From Parapedobacter deserti (GTDB taxonomy: Bacteria; Bacteroidota; Bacteroidia; Sphingobacteriales; Sphingobacteriaceae): DNA of 64,000 bases. The notes under the pieces are model-generated. The model had not been told where the DNA came from. It searched no databases and saw nothing but the letters and a program-made list of their open reading frames with translations. Numbering within the stretch: the stretch's first letter is position 1; each line of letters starts with the position of its first letter. The stretch is taken from positions 124,001 through 188,000 of the forward strand of contig NZ_JBHRTA010000062.1 of the NCBI RefSeq assembly GCF_042646065.1. Reading direction: 5' to 3'. Below, one piece after another: positions 1 through 7,406 of this stretch. Made by a program: the position numbers and the translations under genes.

Positions 1-106
1 ATTTGATGCCGAACGAACCGAAAGCCAACTCTGACCCGCGGGTAGCGTTGCCTTTCATACGGCCCTTCTGCATCTTCCTGAACTTTGTTCTTTTTGGCTG
101 TAACAT
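1..106 (-). CDS. rplP: 50S ribosomal protein L16, N-terminal part (cut by window edge)
   Basis: The minus-strand frame starts at the ATG at 104-106 and runs off the left edge, giving 35 residues that begin MLQPKRTKFRKMQKGRMKG. This is the very conserved L16 N-terminus, which binds 23S rRNA near the peptidyl-transferase centre. It follows rpsC by about 70 bases, the usual order in the S10 operon. Only the first quarter of the protein is present, so nothing can be said about its C-terminus. Confidence 0.93.
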   Translation of the reverse strand, partial: MLQPKRTKFRKMQKGRMKGNATRGSELAFGSFGIK

Positions 107-175
107 GTTCGTATCTTATTAAATTCCCAAAGCGAGGGGATTATTTTTCTATTTTTTACGGTTATATCTCTCTGA

Positions 176-1033
176 CTACCTACTACCTCCACGGTTGCCA
201 CCACCGCCACGGCGGTCTCCACCTCCACGGCGGTCTCCGCCGCCACGGCGCTGATCGCCACCCCTGCGTTGATCTCCACCACCGCCACGGCGGTCTCCAC
301 CTCTGCGGTCACCCCCCCGACGGCTATCGCCACGGAAGTCGCCAGCAGCACCCTCAGTACGCGACTTCAAGCCGGACGTTTGACCCACGTTGGGCGACAG
401 ATCTCGTTTACCGTAGACCTCGCCTTTGCATATCCATACTTTCACACCGATCTTGCCGTAGGTGGTCAGCGCCTCAACCAATGCATAGTCGATATCAGCA
501 CGGAAAGTATGCAACGGTATCCGTCCTTCTTTATATTGTTCGGTACGAGCCATTTCAGCGCCGCCCAAACGACCGGAACACATCACCTTGATCCCTTCGG
601 CGCCCATACGCATGGTAGAAGCAATCGCTGTCTTCATCGCACGGCGAAATGAAATACGAGCCTCTAACTGTTTTGCAATACCCTCTGCTACCAAGTAAGC
701 CTCCAGCTCAGGACGTTTAATCTCAAAAATATTGATCTGCACATCCTTTCTAGTCAGCTTCTTCAACTCTTCCTTAATCTTATCCACTTCCTGCCCGCCT
801 TTGCCGATCACAATCCCCGGACGCGCCGTATGGATGGTAACGGTGATACGCTTCAACGTACGCTCGATAACTACTTTGGCCACGCCGCCTTTTGTAATAC
901 GGGCCGAAAGGTATTTCCTGATTTTTTCGTCTTCAACTAATTTATCAGAATAGTTCTTGCCTCCGAACCAATTGGAATCCCAACCCTTGATGATCCCTAA
1001 TCTGTTACCTATTGGATTTGCTTTTTGTCCCAT
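176..1033 (-). CDS. rpsC: 30S ribosomal protein S3 with RGG-rich C-terminal extension
   Basis: S3 of the small ribosomal subunit, which lines the mRNA entry channel. The start MGQKANPIGNRLGI and the KH-domain stretch GIVIGKGGQEVDKIKEEL (about residues 75-93) identify it. The core ends near residue 230. After that come about 50 residues made almost only of Gly, Arg, Asp and Gln in RRGGD and RRGGG units, making 285 residues against about 210-235 in most bacteria. I believe long basic S3 tails occur in other Bacteroidota, but this tail could also bind RNA or vary between strains. It lies between rplV and rplP in the usual operon order. Confidence 0.97.
   Translation of the reverse strand: MGQKANPIGNRLGIIKGWDSNWFGGKNYSDKLVEDEKIRKYLSARITKGGVAKVVIERTLKRITVTIHTARPGIVIGKGGQEVDKIKEELKKLTRKDVQINIFEIKRPELEAYLVAEGIAKQLEARISFRRAMKTAIASTMRMGAEGIKVMCSGRLGGAEMARTEQYKEGRIPLHTFRADIDYALVEALTTYGKIGVKVWICKGEVYGKRDLSPNVGQTSGLKSRTEGAAGDFRGDSRRGGDRRGGDRRGGGGDQRRGGDQRRGGGDRRGGGDRRGGGGNRGGSR
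179..337 (-). repeat. Codon-level tandem repeat encoding the S3 RGG tail
   Basis: Imperfect 12-15 base units built on cggcggtctccacc and close variants fill the 3' end of rpsC. They encode repeated RRGGD/RRGGG. The repeats stay in frame, so the protein keeps its reading frame. Such an array can expand or shrink by slippage. Confidence 0.8.
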
Positions 1034-1044
1034 TACTTGATAAA

Positions 1045-1476
1045 TTAGTTTTGTGCTACGTTTTTGCTGTCAACTACCAAGGTAACGTGGTTCGAGCGCT
1101 TACGAATACGGTACCCGCGGCCTTGCGGTGCCGGACGCAGCCGTTTCAGCTGGCGCCCCCCACCTACGAAAGCTTCCTTGACAAACAACTCGCTTTCTTC
1201 CACAGACTTATCTTCATTCTTTGTTTCCCAGTTCTTAATTGCTGAAAGCAGCAGTTTCTCTACACGGATAGCCACTTCCTTATTGGTATGCTTAAGGATG
1301 TACAGCGCATGCTCCACCTTTTCGCCACGGATCAGGTCAACCACCAGCCGCATCTTACGCGGCGAGGTCGGGCAGTTAATTAATTTGGCAGTAGAAGCTC
1401 CTCCTACCTGAGCTTTTTCCTGCTCTTTTCGCTGTTTTATGATAACAGACTTCTTTAGTTTTCGTGTTGCTTCCAT
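1045..1476 (-). CDS. rplV: 50S ribosomal protein L22
   Basis: L22, whose long beta hairpin reaches into the polypeptide exit tunnel. The frame is 143 residues, longer than the usual 110. The conserved stretch NCPTSPRKMRLVVDLIRGEKV sits near residues 34-54, and the C-terminal hairpin RLRPAPQGRGYRIRKRSNHV is clear. The extra length is a charged N-terminal extension (MEATRKLKKSVIIKQRKEQE) and a short spacer before the hairpin. It lies 11 bases upstream of rpsC and 6 bases downstream of rpsS, in one transcription unit. Confidence 0.97.
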   Translation of the reverse strand: MEATRKLKKSVIIKQRKEQEKAQVGGASTAKLINCPTSPRKMRLVVDLIRGEKVEHALYILKHTNKEVAIRVEKLLLSAIKNWETKNEDKSVEESELFVKEAFVGGGRQLKRLRPAPQGRGYRIRKRSNHVTLVVDSKNVAQN

Positions 1477-1482
1477 TGCCTA

Positions 1483-1749
1483 TTACTTTTTCTTTTCTGC
1501 GTGACCTCGGAAAGTGCGCGTTGGCGCAAATTCACCGAGCTTATGACCCACCATGTTTTCCGTTACATACACAGGTATAAACTTATTTCCGTTGTGCACA
1601 GCGAAAGTATGGCCGACAAAATCAGGGGAAATCATAGACCGGCGAGACCAGGTTTTGATTACTGACTTCTTGCTGGTTTCGTTCATAGAAAGAACTTTTC
1701 TTTCTAAGTTGTGGTCGATATAAGGACCTTTTTTAATTGAGCGAGCCAT
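1483..1749 (-). CDS. rpsS: 30S ribosomal protein S19
   Basis: S19 of the 30S head, next to S13 and the A/P-site tRNA. It begins MARSIKKGPYIDHNL and has the conserved motifs TWSRRSMISPDFVGHTFAVHNG and VGHKLGEFAPTRTFRGH. Its 88 residues match the family. Its ATG overlaps the stop of rplB by one base (TAATG), so translation is probably coupled. Confidence 0.98.
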   Translation of the reverse strand: MARSIKKGPYIDHNLERKVLSMNETSKKSVIKTWSRRSMISPDFVGHTFAVHNGNKFIPVYVTENMVGHKLGEFAPTRTFRGHAEKKK

Positions 1750-2573
1750 TATTTCTTCCTTCTCTCAATGATGTAACGATTCGATACTTTTTTCTTGCTA
1801 CGCGTTTTGTAGCCTTTAGCCAACAGTCCTTTGCGCGAGCGTGGATGCCCACCGGATGCACGGCCTTCACCACCACCCATTGGGTGATCTACCGGGTTCA
1901 TGGCTACGCCACGTACCCGCGGGCGACGGCCAAGCCAACGTTTCCGGCCGGCTTTACCCAATACCTCATTTGCCTTCTCCGCATTGGATACGGAGCCGAT
2001 AGTCGCCAAACAGCTGGCCAAGATCATGCGGCTTTCACCAGATGGCAACTTGATGATGGCATACTTACCATCCCGAGCAGACAGCTGGGCATAAGTGCCG
2101 GCGCTGCGCGCAATGGAGCCGCCTTGGCCGGGGTTCAATTCGATATTGTGGATGATGGAACCCAACGGAATACGCTGCAAGGGCAAGGTATTGCCGATTT
2201 CAGGAGCAACGTTATCCCCCGATACGATCGTCTGCCCTACCTGTAGCCCTGCCGGCGCGATGATATAGCGCTTCTCACCATCTACATAATGCAACAGCGC
2301 TATACGAGCTGTGCGGTTTGGATCGTACTCTATGGTGGCAACCTTTGCCGGGATATCTTTTTTATCGCGTTTGAAATCAATCAATCGGTATGCCTTCTTG
2401 TGCCCCCCACCGATGTAACGCATAGTCATTTTACCGGAATTGTTCCTACCGCCCGACTTCTTGATCTTCACGACCAACGATTTCTCAGGTACGTTGGTTG
2501 TGATATCCGAATAATCTCCTCCTATTCTGAATCGAGTGCCAGGGGTAACCGGTTTGAATCTTTTAACTGCCAT
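1749..2573 (-). CDS. rplB: 50S ribosomal protein L2
   Basis: L2, needed for subunit joining and peptidyl-transferase activity. The motifs GRNNSGKMTMRYIGGGHKK and, near residues 223-240, RGVAMNPVDHPMGGGEGRA are diagnostic. The second contains the universally conserved His of L2. The length, 274 residues, is normal. It starts 6 bases after rplW and overlaps rpsS by one base. Confidence 0.98.
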   Translation of the reverse strand: MAVKRFKPVTPGTRFRIGGDYSDITTNVPEKSLVVKIKKSGGRNNSGKMTMRYIGGGHKKAYRLIDFKRDKKDIPAKVATIEYDPNRTARIALLHYVDGEKRYIIAPAGLQVGQTIVSGDNVAPEIGNTLPLQRIPLGSIIHNIELNPGQGGSIARSAGTYAQLSARDGKYAIIKLPSGESRMILASCLATIGSVSNAEKANEVLGKAGRKRWLGRRPRVRGVAMNPVDHPMGGGEGRASGGHPRSRKGLLAKGYKTRSKKKVSNRYIIERRKK

Positions 2574-2579
2574 CTCTAA

Positions 2580-2870
2580 TTATATAGTACTGTAAAAGTC
2601 AATCGTTTCGCCATCTTTGATTGTGATGATGGCCTTTTTATATTTCGGCGCCCTTCCAGACACAAATCCAGCTTTAGTATAGCGGCTTTTTGCCTTTCCA
2701 GCCACCACCATAGTATTCACAGCGATAACTGTCACGCCGAACATCTGTTCTATAGCTTGCTTAATCTGAATCTTATTGGCCTTTGGGTCTACCTTGAAAG
2801 CGTAGCGATTTAGCTTTTCAGTAAGCAAAGACGCTTTTTCAGTCAATACGGGCTTCTTGATTATTTCCAT
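2580..2870 (-). CDS. rplW: 50S ribosomal protein L23
   Basis: L23, the exit-tunnel rim protein that docks trigger factor and SRP. I place the start at the ATG at 2868-2870 (MEIIKKPVLTEKASLL). A TTG four codons upstream would overlap the rplD stop and is less likely. The protein has 96 residues, with the LTEK start and the internal motif VNTMVVAGKAKSR. It begins one base after the rplD stop. Confidence 0.96.
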   Translation of the reverse strand: MEIIKKPVLTEKASLLTEKLNRYAFKVDPKANKIQIKQAIEQMFGVTVIAVNTMVVAGKAKSRYTKAGFVSGRAPKYKKAIITIKDGETIDFYSTI

Positions 2871-2871
2871 A

Positions 2872-3501
2872 TTACTTGGCAAATGCCTCCTCCAATGTTT
2901 TAACAGAAGCTGTGGTCAACAAAAGTTTGCCAGCGTTCAATACGTCATAGGTATTCAAATCGGTAGCGATGATCACCTTTGCTTTCTTCAGATTCCTGCT
3001 TGATAAATATACGTTGTTGTCTTGGGCGGGTAAAACCAATAGCGTCTTTTCGTTAGCCACATTTAAGCTGTTTACCAAGCCTACGTAATGCTTTGTTTTG
3101 ACGGAATCGAAGTTCACATCATCCAGCACCACAATGTTATTTTCCCTGGCTTTGTAGCTCAATGCAGACTTACGGGCTAAAGCCTTCAGTTTCTTATTCA
3201 GTTTGAAGCTGTAATCCCGTGGTTGCGGACCGAAAATACGGCCTCCACCGTTGAACAGCGGCGACTTGATGCTGCCTGCGCGCGCGCCGCCTGTTCCTTT
3301 TTGCTTATGCAATTTGCGGGTAGAGCCAGCGATCTCATTACGTTGCTTGGATTTGTGTGTTCCCTGCCGTTGGTTAGCGAGGTATTGCTTCACATCCAAG
3401 TAAATTGCGTGGTCATTGGGTTCTACCCCGAATACCGACTCAGGAAGTTGCACCTTGGCACCTGTTTCTTTACCTGATATATCTAAAACGTTAACTTCCA
3501 T
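2872..3501 (-). CDS. rplD: 50S ribosomal protein L4
   Basis: L4, with a globular domain on the ribosome surface and a loop in the exit tunnel. The tunnel-loop motif KLHKQKGTGGARAGSIKSPLF with GGGRIFGPQPRDYSFKLNKK sits at about residues 62-105. The length of 209 is normal. In Enterobacteria L4 represses its own operon through an S10 leader. Whether that happens here is unknown, and rpsJ is not next to this operon. It is 4 bases downstream of rplC. Confidence 0.98.
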   Translation of the reverse strand: MEVNVLDISGKETGAKVQLPESVFGVEPNDHAIYLDVKQYLANQRQGTHKSKQRNEIAGSTRKLHKQKGTGGARAGSIKSPLFNGGGRIFGPQPRDYSFKLNKKLKALARKSALSYKARENNIVVLDDVNFDSVKTKHYVGLVNSLNVANEKTLLVLPAQDNNVYLSSRNLKKAKVIIATDLNTYDVLNAGKLLLTTASVKTLEEAFAK

Positions 3502-3505
3502 CTCC

Positions 3506-4123
3506 TTATTTATCTACGATTACGTAAGAACCCTTAGCTCCGGGGATAGAACCACTAACCACAAGCAGGTTTTTGTCTTCATATACCTTCAGCACTTGCA
3601 GGTTTTGTACCTTCACGCGGTCACCCCCTGTGCGGCCTGCCATGCGCATACCTTTAAACACGCGGGACGGCCATGATGATGCACCCAATGAACCTGGAGC
3701 GCGCAACCGGTTGTGCTGCCCGTGGGTAGCCCCGCCGACACCACCGAAACCGTGACGTTTCATTACACCTTGGAAACCTTTTCCTTTCGAAGTACCGACT
3801 ACATCAACGTATTCGCCTTCTTCAAAAATAGAAACAGTTACCAAGTCACCGAGGGCTTTCTCATCGGGGAAGGTTTTGAATTCTACTAACTTACGCTTGG
3901 GCGTTGTCGTTGCTTTTGCAAAGTGCCCCTTCAAGGCGGCAGACGTACTCTTCTCTTTTGCTTCATCGAAAGCAAGTTGAATAGCAGAATAGCCATCCTT
4001 TTCATCCGTGCGTATCTGCGTTACCACGCACGGGCCAGCTTCGATCACCGTACAAGGGATATTTTTCCCGTCGGCGTCAAAAATGCTGGTCATTCCTACT
4101 TTTTTTCCAATAATTCCTGACAT
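3506..4123 (-). CDS. rplC: 50S ribosomal protein L3
   Basis: L3, an early assembly protein close to the peptidyl-transferase centre. Motifs: start MSGIIGKKVGMTSIFD, then VVGTSKGKGFQGVMKRHGFGG and ATHGQHNRLRAPGSLG, with the methylatable Gln region intact. It has 205 residues. It is the first gene of this ribosomal unit, because the next gene upstream on the same strand is a LacI-type regulator rather than rpsJ. Its own promoter lies at 4199-4229. Confidence 0.98.
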   Translation of the reverse strand: MSGIIGKKVGMTSIFDADGKNIPCTVIEAGPCVVTQIRTDEKDGYSAIQLAFDEAKEKSTSAALKGHFAKATTTPKRKLVEFKTFPDEKALGDLVTVSIFEEGEYVDVVGTSKGKGFQGVMKRHGFGGVGGATHGQHNRLRAPGSLGASSWPSRVFKGMRMAGRTGGDRVKVQNLQVLKVYEDKNLLVVSGSIPGAKGSYVIVDK

Positions 4124-4148
4124 GTTATATTAATCTGTTAACGTCCAT

Positions 4149-4166
4149 CGAAGCAGTAGGGCTTCG
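4149..4166 (-). promoter_or_regulatory. Hairpin in the rplC leader
   Basis: In the roughly 70-base leader between the predicted rplC promoter and ATG, a 6-bp perfect stem CGAAGC/GCTTCG encloses a 6-base loop. It could be a ribosomal-protein autoregulatory element. It is too small to decide, and no family match is claimed. Confidence 0.35.
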
Positions 4167-4198
4167 CTCAAGACATACCATCCCCTCAAAAGGGACGG

Positions 4199-4229
4199 CA
4201 AAGATAGGAAACTTACTTTAAGTATCAAA
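4199..4229 (-). promoter_or_regulatory. Promoter of the rplC-rplP ribosomal operon
   Basis: On the minus strand, TTTG (4226-4229), a 19-base spacer and TATCTTTG (4199-4206) match the Bacteroidota primary sigma consensus TTTG-N19-TAnnTTTG exactly. It predicts a start of transcription near 4192 and a leader of about 70 bases before rplC. Confidence 0.8.
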
Positions 4230-4379
4230 TAGTTAGTGAATTATTTTTTTATTTTCCATTCGGCGGTCATACCGCCCACCATAGGGGGTGTTTAACGGTG
4301 CGCTTTCTAAACGTATTTGGCATGGTCGTCACCGGTTATTCCCATTCCAACCGTAGTTAATGGCCGGCAAAAAAAAACG

Positions 4380-5417
4380 TCAAGTTGTCGTCCGCCTCAC
4401 TAAATCTACCGGACAGATTACCGGTCTGCCGGCAATGGTTCCGGGGGCATCCGGACTGTGCTTCAAGGCACTGATCAGCGTATCAGCTACCTTGTCGGCC
4501 ATTTCGCTTGGGAATTGTTCAATGGATGTGATGGATGGCGTGATGATGGATGTTCGTGGATCATTGGAATAACCGATGATCTTGAGTTCTTCAGGAACGC
4601 GGATCCCATGTTCCCGAGCAAACTCCACCGCTGCGATTGCCGTGGTATCGTTCGCCGCAAACAGTCCATCCGGTTTTTCATTGCCCCCGAATAACAGCCG
4701 TAAACTGCGCCTGGCATTTTCTGCGGTCAATTCATGGTGACATACCCAATGCTCAGGCAGCGACACACTCCGTGTCGCCAACGCATCCACAAAACCACGG
4801 GTGCGCTCTTGGTAGATGCTACATGAGAGCGGACCGCTAACGTAGGCTATCCGCCGACAGCCAGCCACCAACAAATGATTTCCGGCTAACATTCCCCCCC
4901 GGTAGTCGTCGCCTTTGACAATAAAAGCAGGCGTTGGCATGGTGGGCACCCTATCATAAAATACCAATGGTATGCCCTGTGCCAGAAATCCGTCAAAATG
5001 CGAGACGTCTTCTGTATAAAGGGTAAGTGATACTACCAACGCATCGACACGTGCGGAATACAGCGAATTGGCCAGCTCCCTTTCTACGCTAACTGAGTCG
5101 TTAGACTGACAGATCATGAGATTGTATCCGGCGATTTGTAACCGCCGTTGAAGTGCAGTGATGAAAAACACATGGAAATACATGGAAATGCGTGGCACAA
5201 TCAGTCCGATAATGTTCGAGCGCCGGTTGCGGAGCGAGGAAGCCATACTGTTATGGCGGTATCCCATTTCCTTGGCCATCTCTTTCACCCGCCGCCGGGT
5301 TGCCTCGCTGATGCGCGAACTGTTGTTTAGTGCCCGAGAAACAGTAGCGGGCGATATGCCCAATGCCTTGGCAATGTCTACTATACTCTTTTCAGACCTT
5401 GGTTTTTTGGGTGTCAT
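4380..5417 (-). CDS. LacI-family transcriptional regulator
   Basis: A DNA-binding repressor or activator with a periplasmic-binding-protein-like sensor domain. I use the ATG at 5415-5417 (MTPKKPRSEKSIVDIAK), giving 345 residues. The longer open frame adds 48 residues that look non-coding. The helix-turn-helix SIVDIAKALGISPATVSRAL is at residues 11-30 and the hinge helix near residues 50-60. The sensor domain ends with the usual IIGYSNDPRTSIITPSITSI. No sugar or PUL gene is adjacent, so the ligand is unknown. Three phased repeats lie about 165 bases upstream of its start and may be autoregulatory sites. Confidence 0.9.
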   Translation of the reverse strand: MTPKKPRSEKSIVDIAKALGISPATVSRALNNSSRISEATRRRVKEMAKEMGYRHNSMASSLRNRRSNIIGLIVPRISMYFHVFFITALQRRLQIAGYNLMICQSNDSVSVERELANSLYSARVDALVVSLTLYTEDVSHFDGFLAQGIPLVFYDRVPTMPTPAFIVKGDDYRGGMLAGNHLLVAGCRRIAYVSGPLSCSIYQERTRGFVDALATRSVSLPEHWVCHHELTAENARRSLRLLFGGNEKPDGLFAANDTTAIAAVEFAREHGIRVPEELKIIGYSNDPRTSIITPSITSIEQFPSEMADKVADTLISALKHSPDAPGTIAGRPVICPVDLVRRTTT

Positions 5418-5579
5418 CGCACATTTTACCGCAAGTTCCAAAACAACGTTAATTTCTTCGAAAATGCAAATCCTGAGCACCCACAGTCTGCCGTTACATA
5501 TTCGCCCGACACACACCTTAAGCACACGGGAGGCCTCCCAAAAACAACCACCAAGCACCACTCACCCGGAAATTCTACA

Positions 5580-5636
5580 GTGCTTTACATGTGCTTACAT
5601 AGTGCTTTACACGTGCATATCCCATGCATATGCAAT
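5580..5636. promoter_or_regulatory. Phased direct repeats upstream of the LacI-type gene
   Basis: Three near-identical units, GTGCTTTACA (5580-5589), GTGCTTACA (5591-5599) and GTGCTTTACA (5602-5611), start exactly 11 bases apart. A pair of TGCATAT separated by CCCA follows at once. One unit per helix turn is typical of a cooperative regulator-binding array. The LacI-type gene just downstream on the minus strand is the nearest candidate to bind or be controlled here. No -7 box is clear. Confidence 0.45.
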
Positions 5637-5671
5637 ACTTCAGCATGGCACATCGGCGAAAAAGTCTGCAT

Positions 5672-6037
5672 TTAATACTGATCTGTGCTCAGCAGCACCA
5701 GTGTACAGGCGCGTAATGTTTCAATTCCGTGTTCATTGGCCAGTGCTTCCAGTTCTAAATTTTCGGTACCTGGGTTGAAGACGATACGCTTGGGGTTGGT
5801 CTGAATGATGTAATCGTAATATTCCGGCTGCCGTTTGGGGCCGATGTATAGTGTGACAGTATGAATATCAGGCAACGCAGCTCCGGCAGACTGTATCGGT
5901 ACGCCTGCCACTTCACCCCGCTTGACGCCGATATTGACGATGGAGTGGCCTGCCGCTACCAGTCGATGTGCTGCTAGCGAAGCATAGCGGCCGGGATTGT
6001 CGGTAGCGCCAAGGATAAGTGTTTTCTTCTTTTCCAT
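5672..6037 (-). CDS. CoA-binding domain protein (YccU-like)
   Basis: A single Rossmann-type CoA-binding domain of 121 residues. The motif TLILGATDNPGRYASLAAHR (residues 6-25) is the nucleotide-binding loop and helix of the CoA_binding_2 family. IVFNPGTENLELE near residue 85 is a second family hallmark. The cellular role of these stand-alone proteins is not established. It is followed by a 250-base gap and the LacI-type gene on the same strand, and preceded by a separate serine hydrolase gene. Confidence 0.85.
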   Translation of the reverse strand: MEKKKTLILGATDNPGRYASLAAHRLVAAGHSIVNIGVKRGEVAGVPIQSAGAALPDIHTVTLYIGPKRQPEYYDYIIQTNPKRIVFNPGTENLELEALANEHGIETLRACTLVLLSTDQY

Positions 6038-6110
6038 CTTTAGCAGAATACGCTTTATGGCGTTCGTTCATTCATTATTAACAAGAATCAAGCCATTACA
6101 AGCAAGGCGT

Positions 6111-7295
6111 CTATTTACCCATGAATTCGCCTGTGGCGGAATAGGCGGCTTGCCGAATTACCGGCATCTCGACGATATGATAAAGCTCATCCAAATGAAG
6201 TAAACTTGCGTTGACCAGGTTGGTAAGAAGCACAATGGTTATATCCTCTTTCAGATCACGAATATAAAGGCTTCGAAATCCATGCCACCATCCGGTATGA
6301 TATACGACTTTGTGATCTCCAGGGTCAAATGTCCGCCATCCATAGCCGTAGTTAAAAAGTTCCTTATTGGGTGTACTATATCCTGCATAAGCCGAATCAA
6401 GCGTTTCAGCTTTTAGCATCCGGCCATCCCGTAGGGCACGGTCAAACAGATACAAATCTTGCACGGTGCTATAGATGCCTTTGTCACCCACCGGACCGTC
6501 CTGAAAGTTCTGCACCACCGACCGCCGCCATACCCGGTCATGGCCGATCACGCCGTTTGGAATTTTCTCGTACACCGCACTGGAGTAAACGGCTGTGTTC
6601 TTCATTCCTGCCGGACCAAACACCTTCTCCTGCATATATACGGAGAAATCCTGACCACTTACCTTCTCAACGATCGCTGCCAATACCATATAATTGGTGT
6701 TATTATAGAAAAACCGCACATCCGGGTTGGCGTATTTATCCGGCTTATGGGCAGCAAGCAAATTCATCACATCCCTGTTCGTCATTCCTTTGCGCTTATC
6801 GGGCCATATTTCTGTTTTATCAGTAAAGTACAGGTAGTTGGTTAGTCCAGAACGGTGGGTCAGCAATTGCTTAATGGTGACGCCCGGATAAGGGAAATCA
6901 GGAAAGAACTCGTCTACGGTCTGTTCAAGTTTTATCTTACCATCTTCCATGAGCCTAAGCACTCCGGTCGCGGTAAGCGGCTTGGAAACGGAAGCCAATT
7001 CAAATTGTGAGGTGATCTTCAGGCTATCTTTCATAAGGTAATCGGCCCAGCCGAAAGCGTTCTGATATAATATTTTGCCTTTCTTGGCAATGAGCACGTT
7101 GCCGTTGAATCCTGAGCGGGTGTGCAACCGTCGCATGAACGAATCGAGACGCTGGTCCGCTTGCGCCGGATCATAGGCGAGCGTTAGGCTGTCTTTTTCG
7201 TGCTGTTTGCGCTCGGCTTTGATTTTCCGTTTTTCAGATGAGGTACAGGCAGCTCCAATCAGGGCAATCGCAACAAAAACAATAGTCAGTCTCAC
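6111..7295 (-). CDS. Serine hydrolase lipoprotein, class C beta-lactamase/penicillin-binding fold
   Basis: Start is GTG at 7293-7295, followed by a lipoprotein signal MRLTIVFVAIALIGAAC whose Cys is residue 17. The catalytic SxxK is SVSK near residue 97, the Tyr motif is FYNNTNY near residue 195, and the third motif is HTG in YHTGWWHGFR near residue 347. Together these mark the class C beta-lactamase / D-Ala-D-Ala peptidase / esterase superfamily. The outer or periplasmic membrane face is expected. Substrate cannot be told from motifs. It is 394 residues, normal for the family, and seems to be its own transcription unit. Confidence 0.87.
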   Translation of the reverse strand: MRLTIVFVAIALIGAACTSSEKRKIKAERKQHEKDSLTLAYDPAQADQRLDSFMRRLHTRSGFNGNVLIAKKGKILYQNAFGWADYLMKDSLKITSQFELASVSKPLTATGVLRLMEDGKIKLEQTVDEFFPDFPYPGVTIKQLLTHRSGLTNYLYFTDKTEIWPDKRKGMTNRDVMNLLAAHKPDKYANPDVRFFYNNTNYMVLAAIVEKVSGQDFSVYMQEKVFGPAGMKNTAVYSSAVYEKIPNGVIGHDRVWRRSVVQNFQDGPVGDKGIYSTVQDLYLFDRALRDGRMLKAETLDSAYAGYSTPNKELFNYGYGWRTFDPGDHKVVYHTGWWHGFRSLYIRDLKEDITIVLLTNLVNASLLHLDELYHIVEMPVIRQAAYSATGEFMGK

Positions 7296-7406
7296 AAATT
7301 CTAAATTTTCTCTCTCTATTCAACGCGGTGTCGTCTGTATTATTACCTGATCTGTTCCGTTATGATTTATTCCGTTATTGGAAATGCATAGACGACTTAG
7401 GGGAGC

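Noticed and set aside
179..337. CRISPR-like short repeats at the left end
   Set aside because: The repeats are imperfect, have no constant spacers and stay in frame inside rpsC, where they encode the RGG tail.
1737..2246. Plus-strand frame of 169 codons over the ribosomal genes
   Set aside because: It lies antisense to rplB, which has full family motifs; it is a shadow frame.
4380..5561. Long 393-residue form of the LacI-type regulator
   Set aside because: The extra 48 N-terminal residues are Cys/Trp-rich and lie before the normal HTH start; the ATG at 5417 fits the family.
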